Source: DATJSJ01 sp035504175 (GTDB lineage Bacteria > Pseudomonadota > Alphaproteobacteria > Acetobacterales > Acetobacteraceae). From it: 60,003 nt of DNA. The notes under the pieces are model-generated. The model was not told the DNA's origin and did no database searches. It worked only from the letters and a program-made list of their open reading frames with translations. Of the stretch, positions 32,992 to 44,219 are shown one piece after another (positions within the stretch are counted from its first letter, which is position 1; every line of letters begins with the position of its first letter). A program made the position numbers and the translations under genes. The DNA is taken from positions 1 to 60,003 of the forward strand of contig DATJSJ010000157.1 of the NCBI GenBank assembly GCA_035504175.1, written 5' to 3'.

Positions 32992-33621
32992 ATGACTTAC
33001 GGATTTCTCGACATCGCCGCGACGCCGAGCGTCCGCGCGGTGCAGGCCAGGATGGGCAGCGATCATCTCTGGCAGGACTTCCCGAGGGATCGCACCTTCG
33101 ACAGGTTCACGCCTGCCGAAATGGAATTCATCGCCGGGCGCGACAGCGCCTACATGGCGAGCGTTTCGGAGACCGGCTGGCCCTACGTCCAGCACCGCGG
33201 CGGCCCGCCGGGCTTCATCAAGGTGCTCGACGACAAGACGCTTGCCCTCGCGGATTTCCGCGGCAATCGCCAGTACATCAGCGTCGGCAACCTCGCCGCC
33301 GATGACCGTGCCGCGCTGATCCTGATTGACTACGCACGTCGCGCGCGCCTGAAGATCTTCGCGCATGTCGAGGCCGTCCCGCTCGACGCCGACCCGCAGC
33401 TCACCGAGCGGGTGGTCAATCCGCACTACAGGGCAAGGCCCGAGCGGATTCTGAAACTACACCTGGTCGCATTCGACTGGAACTGCCCGCAGCACATCAC
33501 GCCACGCTTCACCGAGGCCGAGATCGCCGACGCGATCGAGGGCCTGCGCGATCGCCTGGCCGCGCTGGAGGCGGAAAACGCGGAGTTGCGTGCACACCTC
33601 GCTGCCCGAACCGGAGGATGA
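32992..33621 (+). CDS. pyridoxamine 5'-phosphate oxidase-like flavin-binding protein
   Basis: A 209-residue protein of the split-barrel FMN-binding fold. The core reads RDSAYMASVSETGWPYVQHR then LALADFRGNRQYISVGNLAADDRAALILIDYARRARLKIFAHVE, the typical pattern of putative PNPOx-like oxidoreductases. The last 60 residues add a helical coiled-coil-like tail (IEGLRDRLAALEAENAEL). Function of this subgroup (often a general flavin/F420 enzyme) is not settled. It is followed almost directly by the DUF1348 gene. Confidence 0.85.
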   Translation: MTYGFLDIAATPSVRAVQARMGSDHLWQDFPRDRTFDRFTPAEMEFIAGRDSAYMASVSETGWPYVQHRGGPPGFIKVLDDKTLALADFRGNRQYISVGNLAADDRAALILIDYARRARLKIFAHVEAVPLDADPQLTERVVNPHYRARPERILKLHLVAFDWNCPQHITPRFTEAEIADAIEGLRDRLAALEAENAELRAHLAARTGG

Positions 33622-33623
33622 CG

Positions 33624-34097
33624 ATGGAAGCCGAACGCCCGCCGCTGCCGCCGTTCACCACCGCCGAGGCCGCCGCCGCGAAGGTGCGCCTGGCGGAGGA
33701 TGCGTGGAACAGCCGCGACCCCGAACGCGTGTCGCTGGCCTACACGCCCGACAGCCAGTGGCGGAACCGCGCCGAGTTCCTGCACGGGCGTGAGGAAATC
33801 AGGGCGTTTCTCGTCCGCAAGTGGCGCCGCGAGCTCGACTATCGGCTGATCAAGGAGCTTTGGGCGTTCACCGGCGACCGGATCGCCGTGCGATTCGCCT
33901 ATGAGTGGCACGATGACGGGGGATACTGGTTCCGCAGCTACGGCAACGAGAACTGGGAATTCGCGCCGGATGGTCTGATGCGCCGGCGTATCGCCAGCAT
34001 CAACGACCTGCCGATCGCGCCCGGGGACCGGCTGTTCCACTGGCCGCCCGGCCGCCGCCCGGATGAGCATCCGTCGCTCAGCGATCTCGGACTGTAG
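33624..34097 (+). CDS. DUF1348 (NTF2-like) protein
   Basis: A 157-residue protein of the SnoaL/NTF2-like fold. The pattern KVRLAEDAWNSRDPERVSLAYTPDSQWRNRAEFL, REEIRAFLVRKWRRELDYRLIKELWAF, then RFAYEWHDDGGYWFRSYGNENWEF and MRRRIASINDLPI is characteristic of DUF1348. The domain has no assigned enzyme activity. ATG at 33624 is six bases after GGAGG; an ATG at 33618 touches the site directly and is less likely. It is probably cotranscribed with the flavin-binding gene. Confidence 0.9.
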   Translation: MEAERPPLPPFTTAEAAAAKVRLAEDAWNSRDPERVSLAYTPDSQWRNRAEFLHGREEIRAFLVRKWRRELDYRLIKELWAFTGDRIAVRFAYEWHDDGGYWFRSYGNENWEFAPDGLMRRRIASINDLPIAPGDRLFHWPPGRRPDEHPSLSDLGL

Positions 34098-34163
34098 GGA
34101 CCGGCGTCGCCGCGCGACGGGCCGGGTCACGGCATGCCGGGCGCCGCCGACCGCCTGCTGCGG

Positions 34164-36605
<2,442 letters not shown>

Positions 36606-36649
36606 GCCGACGGGTGGCTCCAGACGTGTCGGGAACCCCCGGAATATAG

Positions 36650-37897
36650 TCACGAAGCCGCTGGAATCCCAGCCCCGACCCGCGTGTCCGGGCGCCCCTC
36701 CGGCGACGCCGGCACCGCATATGTGGCGGCATCCGCGGGAGCGGACGGCAGCGGAAATCGGGGGTCCGGACGCAGCCGGCCAGCCCCTGCCAGCAGGCCC
36801 TCCGCCCGGCCGGCGAGCGGCAGAAAGGGCTCGGCGTCGGTGCCGGTCAGCAGCACCTGCGCCGGGAACCGGTGCAGCGCCAGGAACAGCGCCTCGCGAT
36901 GCCCCACGTCCAGATGCACCAGGGGTTCATCCAGCAGCAGCAGTGGTGCGGCGCCGCGTGCGGCGGCGATCAGGGCCGCATGGCCGAGCACGGTGCCGAG
37001 CAGGAGCGCCTTCTGCTGCCCGCTGCTCGCCAGCGCCGCCGGCCGTCCGGTTGCCGCATCGGCGAGGCCCAGATCGGCGCGATGCGCGCCATGCGCCGTC
37101 GCCCCCGTCGCCGCGTCATGCGTGCGGGATGTGGCGAGCGCCGCGCGCAATCCATCCTCGGCGGCGAGCGCCGGGCCGGCCGCCAGCCGTTCGGCGATCG
37201 GACAGACGAGCGACAGGCGCGGTGCCGGAAAGCCGCCGGCCGCGCCCTCGGCCACCGCCGCATTCAGTCGCGCCACCAGGGCGGCGCGCGCCGCGGTCGC
37301 GGCGACGGCATGCCGGGCGATCGCCTCCTCGACCCCTGCGAGCCAGGCCGCATCGGCGCGCGATGCGCCACGGCCCTGCGCCAATATCCGGTTGCGTCCG
37401 GCGACCGCCGTGTCATGGGCGGCGATCTCGCGCGCATGGCCGGATTCCAGCGCAACCACCAGCCGGTCGAGAAAACGCCGGCGGCCCGACGCGCCCTCCT
37501 GGAACAGCCGGTCCATCTGCGGCGTCAGCCAGACTGCGCCGAGCCGGGCACCGACTTCCGCGGCGCTGCGCGGCGTCGCTCCGTCCAGCCGGAAGATGCG
37601 ACGGTCTGCCGGCCCCTCCGGCAGGGAGCCGGTGCCGATCTCGATCGGGCCATCCGCACCGGTGAGCCGCGCCGCGACCGCCCAGCTCCCCGGCGCGTCC
37701 TCTGCCTGGCGCGCAAGGTCTGCCTGGCGGGCCGAACGCAGCCCGCGGCCCGGCACCAGCAGCGACACCGCCTCGAGCAGATTGGTCTTGCCACTGCCAT
37801 TGGGTCCGAAGATCGCCGCGATCGGCGCCGCCGGGCGCCAGCTCAGCGCCGGATAGGAGCGGAACTGCGTCAGATCGAGACGGGTCAGCCGGAGCAT
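36650..37897 (-). CDS. recF: DNA replication and repair protein RecF
   Basis: A 415-residue SMC-like ATPase that loads RecA at gaps. Walker A is GPNGSGKTN (31-39), the signature helix is SSGQQKALLLG, and Walker B is LLLLDEPLVHLD. The start at 37897 (MLRLTRLDLTQFRSYPALSW) is the classical RecF opening. The protein is slightly long (usual 360-385), because of a Pro/Ala-rich C-terminal tail after about residue 370. The gene order dnaA-dnaN-recF-gyrB is the ancestral layout with an intervening TPR gene on the other strand. Confidence 0.95.
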   Translation of the reverse strand: MLRLTRLDLTQFRSYPALSWRPAAPIAAIFGPNGSGKTNLLEAVSLLVPGRGLRSARQADLARQAEDAPGSWAVAARLTGADGPIEIGTGSLPEGPADRRIFRLDGATPRSAAEVGARLGAVWLTPQMDRLFQEGASGRRRFLDRLVVALESGHAREIAAHDTAVAGRNRILAQGRGASRADAAWLAGVEEAIARHAVAATAARAALVARLNAAVAEGAAGGFPAPRLSLVCPIAERLAAGPALAAEDGLRAALATSRTHDAATGATAHGAHRADLGLADAATGRPAALASSGQQKALLLGTVLGHAALIAAARGAAPLLLLDEPLVHLDVGHREALFLALHRFPAQVLLTGTDAEPFLPLAGRAEGLLAGAGRLRPDPRFPLPSAPADAATYAVPASPEGRPDTRVGAGIPAAS

Positions 37898-37989
37898 GGT
37901 GCAGAGATGGCGCAGCCGGGCCAGGCTTGGAAGCCGGCGCCGCGCTCGGCCACTGGCCGCACCACCCCGAAAGCGGTCAGGATGTGCCC

Positions 37990-39510
37990 ATGAATGACCG
38001 TCCGGCGCGGCTGCGGGAGTCGCTCGCGCTCCTGCGGGCGGGGCGTTTCGCGGCCGCCGCGCAGGCGGCGGAGCCGCTCGCCGTCGCCGGCGACGTGGAT
38101 GCCATGTTGCTGGCCGGCCTCGCACGCGGCGCGATCGGCGAGATCGAGGCGGCAGCGGCGCTGCTCGCGGCGGTCGCGCGCGCCCGGCCCGGCCACGCGC
38201 ATCCGGTGGCCGAGCTGCCGCCCTTCCTGCGCCAGGCCGGACGCGAGGCGGAGATCGAGGCACACTTGCGCGCCGCCCTCCGCCACGCGCCCGGAGACGC
38301 GCGACTGCTGCCGCTACTCGGTGAGTTCCTGCTGCGCGAGGGACGGCCGGCCGAGGTGCTGACGCTGCTGCCGGGTGACGGCTCATTGCCGGCGCTACGC
38401 GGCGCGGCGCTGGCGGCGCTGGGGCGAATGCAGGAGGCGATCGCCGCCTTCGCCGCCGCGACGGAGGCCTCGCCGCGCGACGCCGCGGCCTGGTCCAATC
38501 TCGGCAAGGCGCTGGCGGCGGAGGCGCATTTCGACGGCGCGATCGCCGCGCTCGACCGGGCGGCGGCACTTGCCCCCGCCGATGCGCAGATCGGTCTCAA
38601 CCGCGCGGTGGCGCTGCTCAAGGCCGGACGCTTGCCGGCGGGCTGGGAGGCCTTCGAGGCGCGGCTGCGCCTGCCCGGGCACACCACGCCGCCGGCGGCG
38701 CGGCGGCTGCCCGGCCCCACCGCAATCGCAGGCCGGACCGTGCTGCTGACGCACGAGGAGGGATTCGGCGACACGCTGATGCTGCTGCGCTACGCGCCGC
38801 TGCTGGCGCGGGCGGGCGCGCGGGTGATCGCCCAGGTGCCCCGCGAGCTGGCGCGGCTCGCTGCCGCGGTCGAGGGAGTCCCCGCCGTGGTCGCGCCCGG
38901 CGCGACGCCGGCCTTCGACTACCATTGTCCGTTCATGAGCCTGCCGCGCGCCTTCGCGACCACGCTCGCCACGATCCCCGCCGCCCTGCCCTATCTGCAT
39001 CCGCCCCCGGAGGCGATCGCCGCCTGGAGCCGCGCCCTGGCGGGAGTGCCGCGCCCGCGTGTGGGGCTGTGCTGGGCTGGAGCGCCACGGCGCGGCGTGC
39101 CGGGAGCGGCGATGGTGGACCGGCAGCGCAGCCTGGACCCGACCCTGCTCGCGCCGCTCGCTGGCCTGCCGGGGATCAGCTTCGTCGGGTTGCAGATGGG
39201 CGAAGGCCCGGTCCCGCCCGGCCTGCGCCTGCACCGCGTCATGCATCGTGTGGCGGATTTCGCCGACACGGCGGCGATCGCGATGCATCTCGACCTGGTG
39301 GTCAGCGTCGATACCGCGGTCGTGCACGTGGCCGGCGGCGCCGGCCGGCCGGTCTGGCTGCTGGATCGCTACGACAATTGCTGGCGCTGGCTGAGCGGGC
39401 GGGAAGACAGCCCGTGGTATCCGGGCCTGCGCATCTTCCGCCAGCATCGCGCCGGCGCCTGGGAGCCGGTCGTTGCACGGCTGGTCGAATCGCTGCGCGA
39501 CCTCTGGTGA
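37990..39510 (+). CDS. TPR protein with glycosyltransferase-like C-terminal domain
   Basis: A 506-residue cytoplasmic protein. Residues about 10-235 are Ala-rich TPR-like helix pairs (for example AIAAFAAATEASPRDAAAWS). Residues about 245-506 resemble a GT9/heptosyltransferase-like fold, with HEEGFGDTLMLLRYAPLLAR, then MHLDLVVSVDTAVVHVAGGAGRPVWLL and WYPGLRIFRQ near the end, where such enzymes bind the sugar nucleotide. I recall this pairing from alphaproteobacterial proteins linked to flagellin or protein glycosylation. It is inserted between recF and dnaN on the opposite strand. Confidence 0.75.
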   Translation: MNDRPARLRESLALLRAGRFAAAAQAAEPLAVAGDVDAMLLAGLARGAIGEIEAAAALLAAVARARPGHAHPVAELPPFLRQAGREAEIEAHLRAALRHAPGDARLLPLLGEFLLREGRPAEVLTLLPGDGSLPALRGAALAALGRMQEAIAAFAAATEASPRDAAAWSNLGKALAAEAHFDGAIAALDRAAALAPADAQIGLNRAVALLKAGRLPAGWEAFEARLRLPGHTTPPAARRLPGPTAIAGRTVLLTHEEGFGDTLMLLRYAPLLARAGARVIAQVPRELARLAAAVEGVPAVVAPGATPAFDYHCPFMSLPRAFATTLATIPAALPYLHPPPEAIAAWSRALAGVPRPRVGLCWAGAPRRGVPGAAMVDRQRSLDPTLLAPLAGLPGISFVGLQMGEGPVPPGLRLHRVMHRVADFADTAAIAMHLDLVVSVDTAVVHVAGGAGRPVWLLDRYDNCWRWLSGREDSPWYPGLRIFRQHRAGAWEPVVARLVESLRDLW

Positions 39511-39610
39511 CGGCGCGCCGCGGCCTGACAGCAGACCAGGAAATGCCGGAGCAGGTTCGGCGCCCCCGGTGGTTCCCCCTCGGGCGATCCCGGTCCGGCG
39601 GCCGGCCGCG

Positions 39611-40735
39611 TCAGACCCGCATCGGCATCAGCACGTAGAGCGCCGACTGATCCGCCGCGTCGCGGACCACGGTCGGCGCCGCGCCGTCGGCGAAACGGAA
39701 TTCCACGTCGCCGGCGATCTGGTCGGTGATGTCGTTGAGGTAGCGGGCCTGAAAGCCGATCTCCAGCGGACCGGCCTGGTACTTCACCCGCTCCGCATCC
39801 AGCTCCTCGGTCGCGGTGCCCTGCTCGGGGCTTGCGGCGGAGAGCACCAACAGGTCGCGCGCCAGCGACAGCTTCACCGGCCGTGAGCGTTCCGAGCTGA
39901 TCGCCGCGACGCGCCCCACCGCGTCGGAAAAATCCTTCTTGCCGACGAGCAGCACCTTGTCGTTATCGCGCGGAATGACGCGCTCGTATTCCGGGAAGGT
40001 GCCGTCGATCAGTTTGCTGGTGAGCTGCACCGTTCCGACGCGGAACTGGATGCGCGTGTCCGACAGCGCAATCTCCACCTCGCCGCTCGCCTCGTCGAGC
40101 AGCTTGCGCAGCTCCGCCACCGTCTTGCGCGGCACGATCACGCCGGGCATGGAGGAAGCGCCCTCCGGCACCGGCTCCTCGACCCGCGCCAGGCGATGGC
40201 CATCGGTCGCGACCGCGCGCAGCACCTTCTGCCCGTCCGCCTCGGCCACATGCAGGTAGATGCCGTTGAGGTAGTAGCGCGTCTCCTCGGTGCTGATCGC
40301 GAAACGGGTGCGGTCGATCAGGCCGCGTAGCGTCGCCGCCGGCAGGTGGAAACGGTGGGGCAGCTGACCGGCGGTCATGCTCGGAAAATCCTCGACCGGC
40401 AGCACGACCATCGAGGTGGCGAAGCGGCCGGCACGCAGCGCAAGCTGGGCATCGCCGCCCGGGTGCTCGAACTCGACCTCGGCGCCGTCCGGCAGCTTGC
40501 GCACGATCTCGTACAGCGTCGCCGCCGGCGCGGTGGTGCTGCCCTTCCGCGCGGTCGCCGCGGCGACCTCCTCGACGATCGCGATCTCCATGTCGGTCGC
40601 GGTGAAGCTGAGCGTGCCGTCGCGCACCGTGATCAGGCAGTTGGCCAGGATCGGGATGGTGTTGCGCTTCTCGGCGACGCTCTGGATATGGGCCAGCGCC
40701 TTCATCAGGGTGGCGCGGTCGGCCTTGAACTTCAT
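39611..40735 (-). CDS. dnaN: DNA polymerase III sliding clamp (beta subunit)
   Basis: A 374-residue clamp that forms a ring around DNA. The three-domain repeat is visible: MKFKADRATLMKALAHIQSV at the start, HRLARVEEPVPEGASSMPGV in the second domain, and the end ALYVLMPMRV, which is the typical C-terminus. Length is normal (366-380). The start at 40735 has an upstream GAGGAT. A 202-base gap separates it from dnaA, so it may have its own promoter. Confidence 0.97.
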   Translation of the reverse strand: MKFKADRATLMKALAHIQSVAEKRNTIPILANCLITVRDGTLSFTATDMEIAIVEEVAAATARKGSTTAPAATLYEIVRKLPDGAEVEFEHPGGDAQLALRAGRFATSMVVLPVEDFPSMTAGQLPHRFHLPAATLRGLIDRTRFAISTEETRYYLNGIYLHVAEADGQKVLRAVATDGHRLARVEEPVPEGASSMPGVIVPRKTVAELRKLLDEASGEVEIALSDTRIQFRVGTVQLTSKLIDGTFPEYERVIPRDNDKVLLVGKKDFSDAVGRVAAISSERSRPVKLSLARDLLVLSAASPEQGTATEELDAERVKYQAGPLEIGFQARYLNDITDQIAGDVEFRFADGAAPTVVRDAADQSALYVLMPMRV

Positions 40736-40937
40736 CGCGGTCGATCCTCAGGAGGGTAGCGCGGCTGCCCGGCGCCTCGGGCCGGGTACTGTAGCGAAAG
40801 CGGCATGGGCCGCAAACGGGGCGGGAGCCGGCCGGAGGCGCCATCGCCCGCGCGTGAAGCGGCCGGGGCGGCGCCCGGATCGGCCGGTCGATGCCGGCCG
40901 TGTCGGACGGCATGCGCCCGGCGGCAGGCGGCGCGGA

Positions 40938-42380
40938 TCAGCCCTCCAGCATGCGGCGGAGCAGTTCCACGTCCTCGGCAAAGGCGGAATCGCGCTTGAT
41001 CAGCTCATCCACCCGGGCCACCGCATGCATCACCGTGGTGTGGTCGCGATTGCCGAACTTGCGGCCGATCTCCGGCAGCGAGCGGCTGGTGAGCTGCTTG
41101 GCCAGGTACATCGCCACCTGGCGCGGCCGTGCCACCGAGCGTGCCCGGCGGGCGGAGAACATGTCGGTCATTTTGACGTTCCACCGCTCGGCCACCTTCT
41201 TCTGGATCTCCTCGATGGTGACACGGCGGTCATGCGCCTTGAGGATGTCGTGCAACACCTCCTGCGCCGTCTCCAGCGTCACGGTGCGGCCGAACAGATT
41301 GGCATGCGCGACCAGCCGGTTCAGCGCGCCCTCGAGCTCGCGCACATTGGAGGTGATCTTGTGCGCCAGGAACTCCAGCACCTTGGGCGGCACGGCGACG
41401 CCGGCACGTGCTGCCTTCGCCTCCAGGATCGAGATGCGCAGCTCGAAGGTCGTGGCGTGCAGATCCGCGACCATGCCGCAGCCGAGCCGCGTGCGCAGCC
41501 GGTCCTCCAGACCGGAGAGATCGGAAGGCGACTTGTCGGCGGAGATGACGATCTGCTTGCCGGCGTCGATCAGCGCGTTGAAGGTGTGGAAGAACTCTTC
41601 CTGCGTGTTGTCCTTGCCGATGAGGAACTGCAGATCGTCCACCATCAGCACGTCGACGCGGCGCAGCTGTTCCTTGAACTCGATCGTCGACTGCGCGCGG
41701 ATCGCCGCGATGAACAGGTACATGAACTTCTCGGCCGACATGTAGGCGACCGAGACCCGCGGCGCGCGTCCGCTTAGTTCCCAGGCGATCGCGTGCATCA
41801 GGTGCGTTTTGCCGAGCCCGACGCCGCCGTAGAGGAACAGCGGATTGAAGGCGGGGCTTGCCGGCATCTCGGCGACGCGGCGGGCGCAGGCATAGGCGAA
41901 CTCGTTCGGCTTGCCGACCACGAACGTCTCGAAGCTGAAGCGCTGCTCCAGCGGCGCGGCCAGGTGCGGCGGCAGGTCGGGGCGCATCTCGATACGCGCG
42001 GGGCCGTCAGGGCGCGCGCCGTCCTCGGACAGCGGCACTGCCGCCTGCCGCTCCACCGCGGGCAGTTCCGGTTCCACCAGCATGGTGGCACCGACGCGGA
42101 CATCGATGCGACGGCAGTCGCCGGTCTCCGCCTGCCAGAGCGCGCGCAGGCGGTCGGCGTAATGCGTGCTGACCCAGTCGCGCAGGAACCGCGTCGGCAG
42201 GCAGACCGTCACCTCCTCGGCATCAACCGCGGCGAGCGTGATCTGCCGCAGCCAGGCGCGATACTCGACATCCCCGACCTCGGCCTGCAGGCGGCTGCGC
42301 ACCCGAGCCCATTGCGCCCCCAGTTCCTCCACGCGAACGACTGGCGTCTCCCTCTCCAGGACTCCCGCGGATGCGGACAT
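40938..42380 (-). CDS. dnaA: chromosomal replication initiator protein DnaA
   Basis: A 480-residue initiator ATPase that binds DnaA boxes. Walker A is GGVGLGKTHLMHA, Walker B is VLMVDDLQFL, and the C-terminal DNA-binding signature is FGNRDHTTVMHAVARV. The N-terminal domain I (WARVRSRLQAEVGDVEYRAWL) is present. The start at 42380 has a strong GGGGGGC site; a GTG at 42419 would add 13 residues. The next gene upstream is rpsT with a 387-base gap. Confidence 0.97.
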   Translation of the reverse strand: MSASAGVLERETPVVRVEELGAQWARVRSRLQAEVGDVEYRAWLRQITLAAVDAEEVTVCLPTRFLRDWVSTHYADRLRALWQAETGDCRRIDVRVGATMLVEPELPAVERQAAVPLSEDGARPDGPARIEMRPDLPPHLAAPLEQRFSFETFVVGKPNEFAYACARRVAEMPASPAFNPLFLYGGVGLGKTHLMHAIAWELSGRAPRVSVAYMSAEKFMYLFIAAIRAQSTIEFKEQLRRVDVLMVDDLQFLIGKDNTQEEFFHTFNALIDAGKQIVISADKSPSDLSGLEDRLRTRLGCGMVADLHATTFELRISILEAKAARAGVAVPPKVLEFLAHKITSNVRELEGALNRLVAHANLFGRTVTLETAQEVLHDILKAHDRRVTIEEIQKKVAERWNVKMTDMFSARRARSVARPRQVAMYLAKQLTSRSLPEIGRKFGNRDHTTVMHAVARVDELIKRDSAFAEDVELLRRMLEG

Positions 42381-42537
42381 ACTGCCCCCCCTGCCGTCAT
42401 CATCTGACGTCACCGACACCTACCTGCATGCGCCTTGACCGGCGCAGGCTTGCGCGCTCCGAGCCTCGCTCCCTGTCCATCACGCTGGTCAGCGCCACGG
42501 CGCGCTGCGGGTCAGGTCCAGGGAACGCTGCAAAGAA

Positions 42538-42567
42538 ATGATAGGACTCGGTCGGGCAGGCGAGCAA
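42538..42567 (-). promoter_or_regulatory. candidate dnaA promoter
   Basis: Read on the minus strand: -35 TTGCTC (42562-42567) and -10 TATCAT (42538-42543, five of six consensus) with an 18-base spacer. It would give a leader of about 150 bases to the dnaA start. Confidence 0.5.
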
Positions 42568-42726
42568 TCAGAAACTCGGGTTGCAGGGAGTTAATCGTCA
42601 GGGTGGAAGAAAAGCCAATGACAAATCGCGTCGCGGCGCCAGTTCAGCTGCCGCACAATTGCGCATTCACAAGTATCGAATGTGACCTGAATTACGCGAT
42701 CCGGCTGGAAGCAAGGATCGCGAATC

Positions 42727-42756
42727 AAAAGGCGCGCGGCCGCAGGGCCGCGCGCC
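42727..42756 (-). terminator. rho-independent terminator of rpsT
   Basis: Read on the minus strand an 11-bp perfect stem (42731-42741 with 42746-42756, loop of four) is followed by TTTT (42727-42730). It lies 11 bases after the rpsT stop. Confidence 0.9.
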
Positions 42757-42767
42757 TGAAAGCGAAG

Positions 42768-43037
42768 TCAGCCGACGGGAAGCGACTTGATCCGGGTGGA
42801 CAGGCGGGAAAGCTTCCGGGCGATGGTGTTCCGATGCACGACACCCTTGCCGGCCGCGCGCTGCAGCTCCGGCTGCGCCGCACGCAACGCCGCCGCGGCC
42901 ACCTCCTTGTCGCCGCTGCCGATCGCCGCCTCGACCTTCTTGACGAACGTGCGCATGCGCGACTTGCGCGCCTGATTGCGCGCCGTATGGCGAGCGGTCT
43001 GTCGGATGCGCTTGCGCGCGGAGGCGGTGTTGGCCAT
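42768..43037 (-). CDS. rpsT: 30S ribosomal protein S20
   Basis: An 89-residue basic protein that binds 16S rRNA. The start is MANTASARKRIRQTARHTAR, with the typical S20 pattern KKVEAAIGSGDKEVAAAALR and GVVHRNTIARKLSRLSTRIK at the end. Start at 43037 follows the family; the longer frame upstream is not coding. It has its own promoter about 100 bases upstream and a terminator. Confidence 0.97.
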   Translation of the reverse strand: MANTASARKRIRQTARHTARNQARKSRMRTFVKKVEAAIGSGDKEVAAAALRAAQPELQRAAGKGVVHRNTIARKLSRLSTRIKSLPVG

Positions 43038-43122
43038 GGGGTCTTTCGGTCTGATGCTTGATCTTGCGGACGAAGCGATACCCGGCCCCGCTGGGGAGAC
43101 GCGCTCGCGCCGAAGGCCGGGT

Positions 43123-43151
43123 GTTCTACGGAGCGGTTCCGGCAGTGTCAA
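43123..43151 (-). promoter_or_regulatory. sigma-70 promoter of rpsT
   Basis: Read on the minus strand: TTGACA (43146-43151, perfect -35), a 17-base spacer, and TAGAAC (43123-43128). It gives a leader of about 80 bases. Confidence 0.8.
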
Positions 43152-43254
43152 GAGTTGCGGAACGATGACACGCGCCGATGCACCTCTTCGCCGGACGCAT
43201 GGCGCATGTGCCGAGACTGCCGAGCACATGCACGAGCGACTTACACCGTGTGCT

Positions 43255-44049
43255 TCATGGCCCGTCGTCGGTACGGCCGAAATCCGGCTTTCGCTTCTCG
43301 ACAAAGGCCGCCATGCCTTCGCGTTGATGCGCGGTTCCGAACAGCGACAGGAACAGCCGGCGCTCGAAGCGTACACCCTCGGCGAGCGTGGTCTCGAACG
43401 CGCGGTTCACCGCTTCCTTCGCCATCATTGCGGCGACAGGCGATTGCGCCGCGATCTTCGCCGCGATCTTCAACACCTCCGGCAGCAGTTCCGCGGCCGG
43501 AAGGACACGCGACACCAGATTGGCGCGCTCCGCTTCCTGCGCGTCCATCATCCGCCCGGTCAGAACCATGTCCATTGCGCGCGCCTTGCCGACGGCGCGC
43601 GTGAGACGCTGCGATCCGCCGGCGCCGGGAATGATGCCGAGATTGATTTCCGGCTGGCCGAATTTCGCCGTATCCGCGGCGATGACGATGTCGCACATCA
43701 TTGCGAGTTCGCAGCCGCCGCCGAGTGCGAATCCCGCGACCGCGGCGATCACCGGCTTGCGTACGCGCAGCACCGTCTCCCACCGCCGGCCGATGAAATC
43801 ATCCGCGTAGGTGCCTGGGAAACGGCGCGACTGCATTTCCTTGATGTCCGCGCCGGCAGCAAAGGCCTTCTCCGATCCGGTGAGGACGATCGCACCGATT
43901 GAGCTGTCGGCGTCGAATGCGAGCATTTGCGCGCCGAGTTCTTCCATCAGTTCGTCGCACAGTGCGTTCAGCGCCTGCGGTCGGTTGAGCCGGATCAGCC
44001 CCACCGCGCCATGTGTCTCGACCAGGATCGTCCGGTGGCTCTCTGCCAT
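43255..44049 (-). CDS. enoyl-CoA hydratase
   Basis: A 264-residue crotonase-fold enzyme adding water to trans-enoyl-CoA in beta-oxidation. The segment AGFALGGGCELAMMCDIVIA carries the first catalytic Glu, and QPEINLGIIPGAGGSQRLTR carries the second and the oxyanion hole. The start at 44049 (MAESHRTILV) fits the family length (about 258). Short-chain specificity is likely, because of similarity to FadB1/PaaF-type hydratases. It has no partner genes nearby. Confidence 0.92.
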   Translation of the reverse strand: MAESHRTILVETHGAVGLIRLNRPQALNALCDELMEELGAQMLAFDADSSIGAIVLTGSEKAFAAGADIKEMQSRRFPGTYADDFIGRRWETVLRVRKPVIAAVAGFALGGGCELAMMCDIVIAADTAKFGQPEINLGIIPGAGGSQRLTRAVGKARAMDMVLTGRMMDAQEAERANLVSRVLPAAELLPEVLKIAAKIAAQSPVAAMMAKEAVNRAFETTLAEGVRFERRLFLSLFGTAHQREGMAAFVEKRKPDFGRTDDGP

Positions 44050-44219
44050 GGCGCTCGCCTTGTCTGCTGCGGTGCAGCGTTCTACCGGCCGCCCGTCATC
44101 CCGGCAACCTTTCGGGGTCTCTCGGGCCCGCGGCGCCAGCGGTCGGGCTCGCATACCGCTCACGCGATGGGTCCCAGGCAGGCGCGGCGCCCCGGGGCTT
44201 TCCCGGCCTCGCCTCCCGC

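Larger units (their letters stand above)
42381..42767. other. dnaA-rpsT gap: dnaA promoter region and rpsT terminator
   Basis: This 387-base gap holds the dnaA promoter and the rpsT terminator. I looked for DnaA boxes (TTATCCACA and close variants) on both strands and saw none, so there is no support for an origin here. A moderate AT-richness around 42,530-42,730 is visible. Confidence 0.7.
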
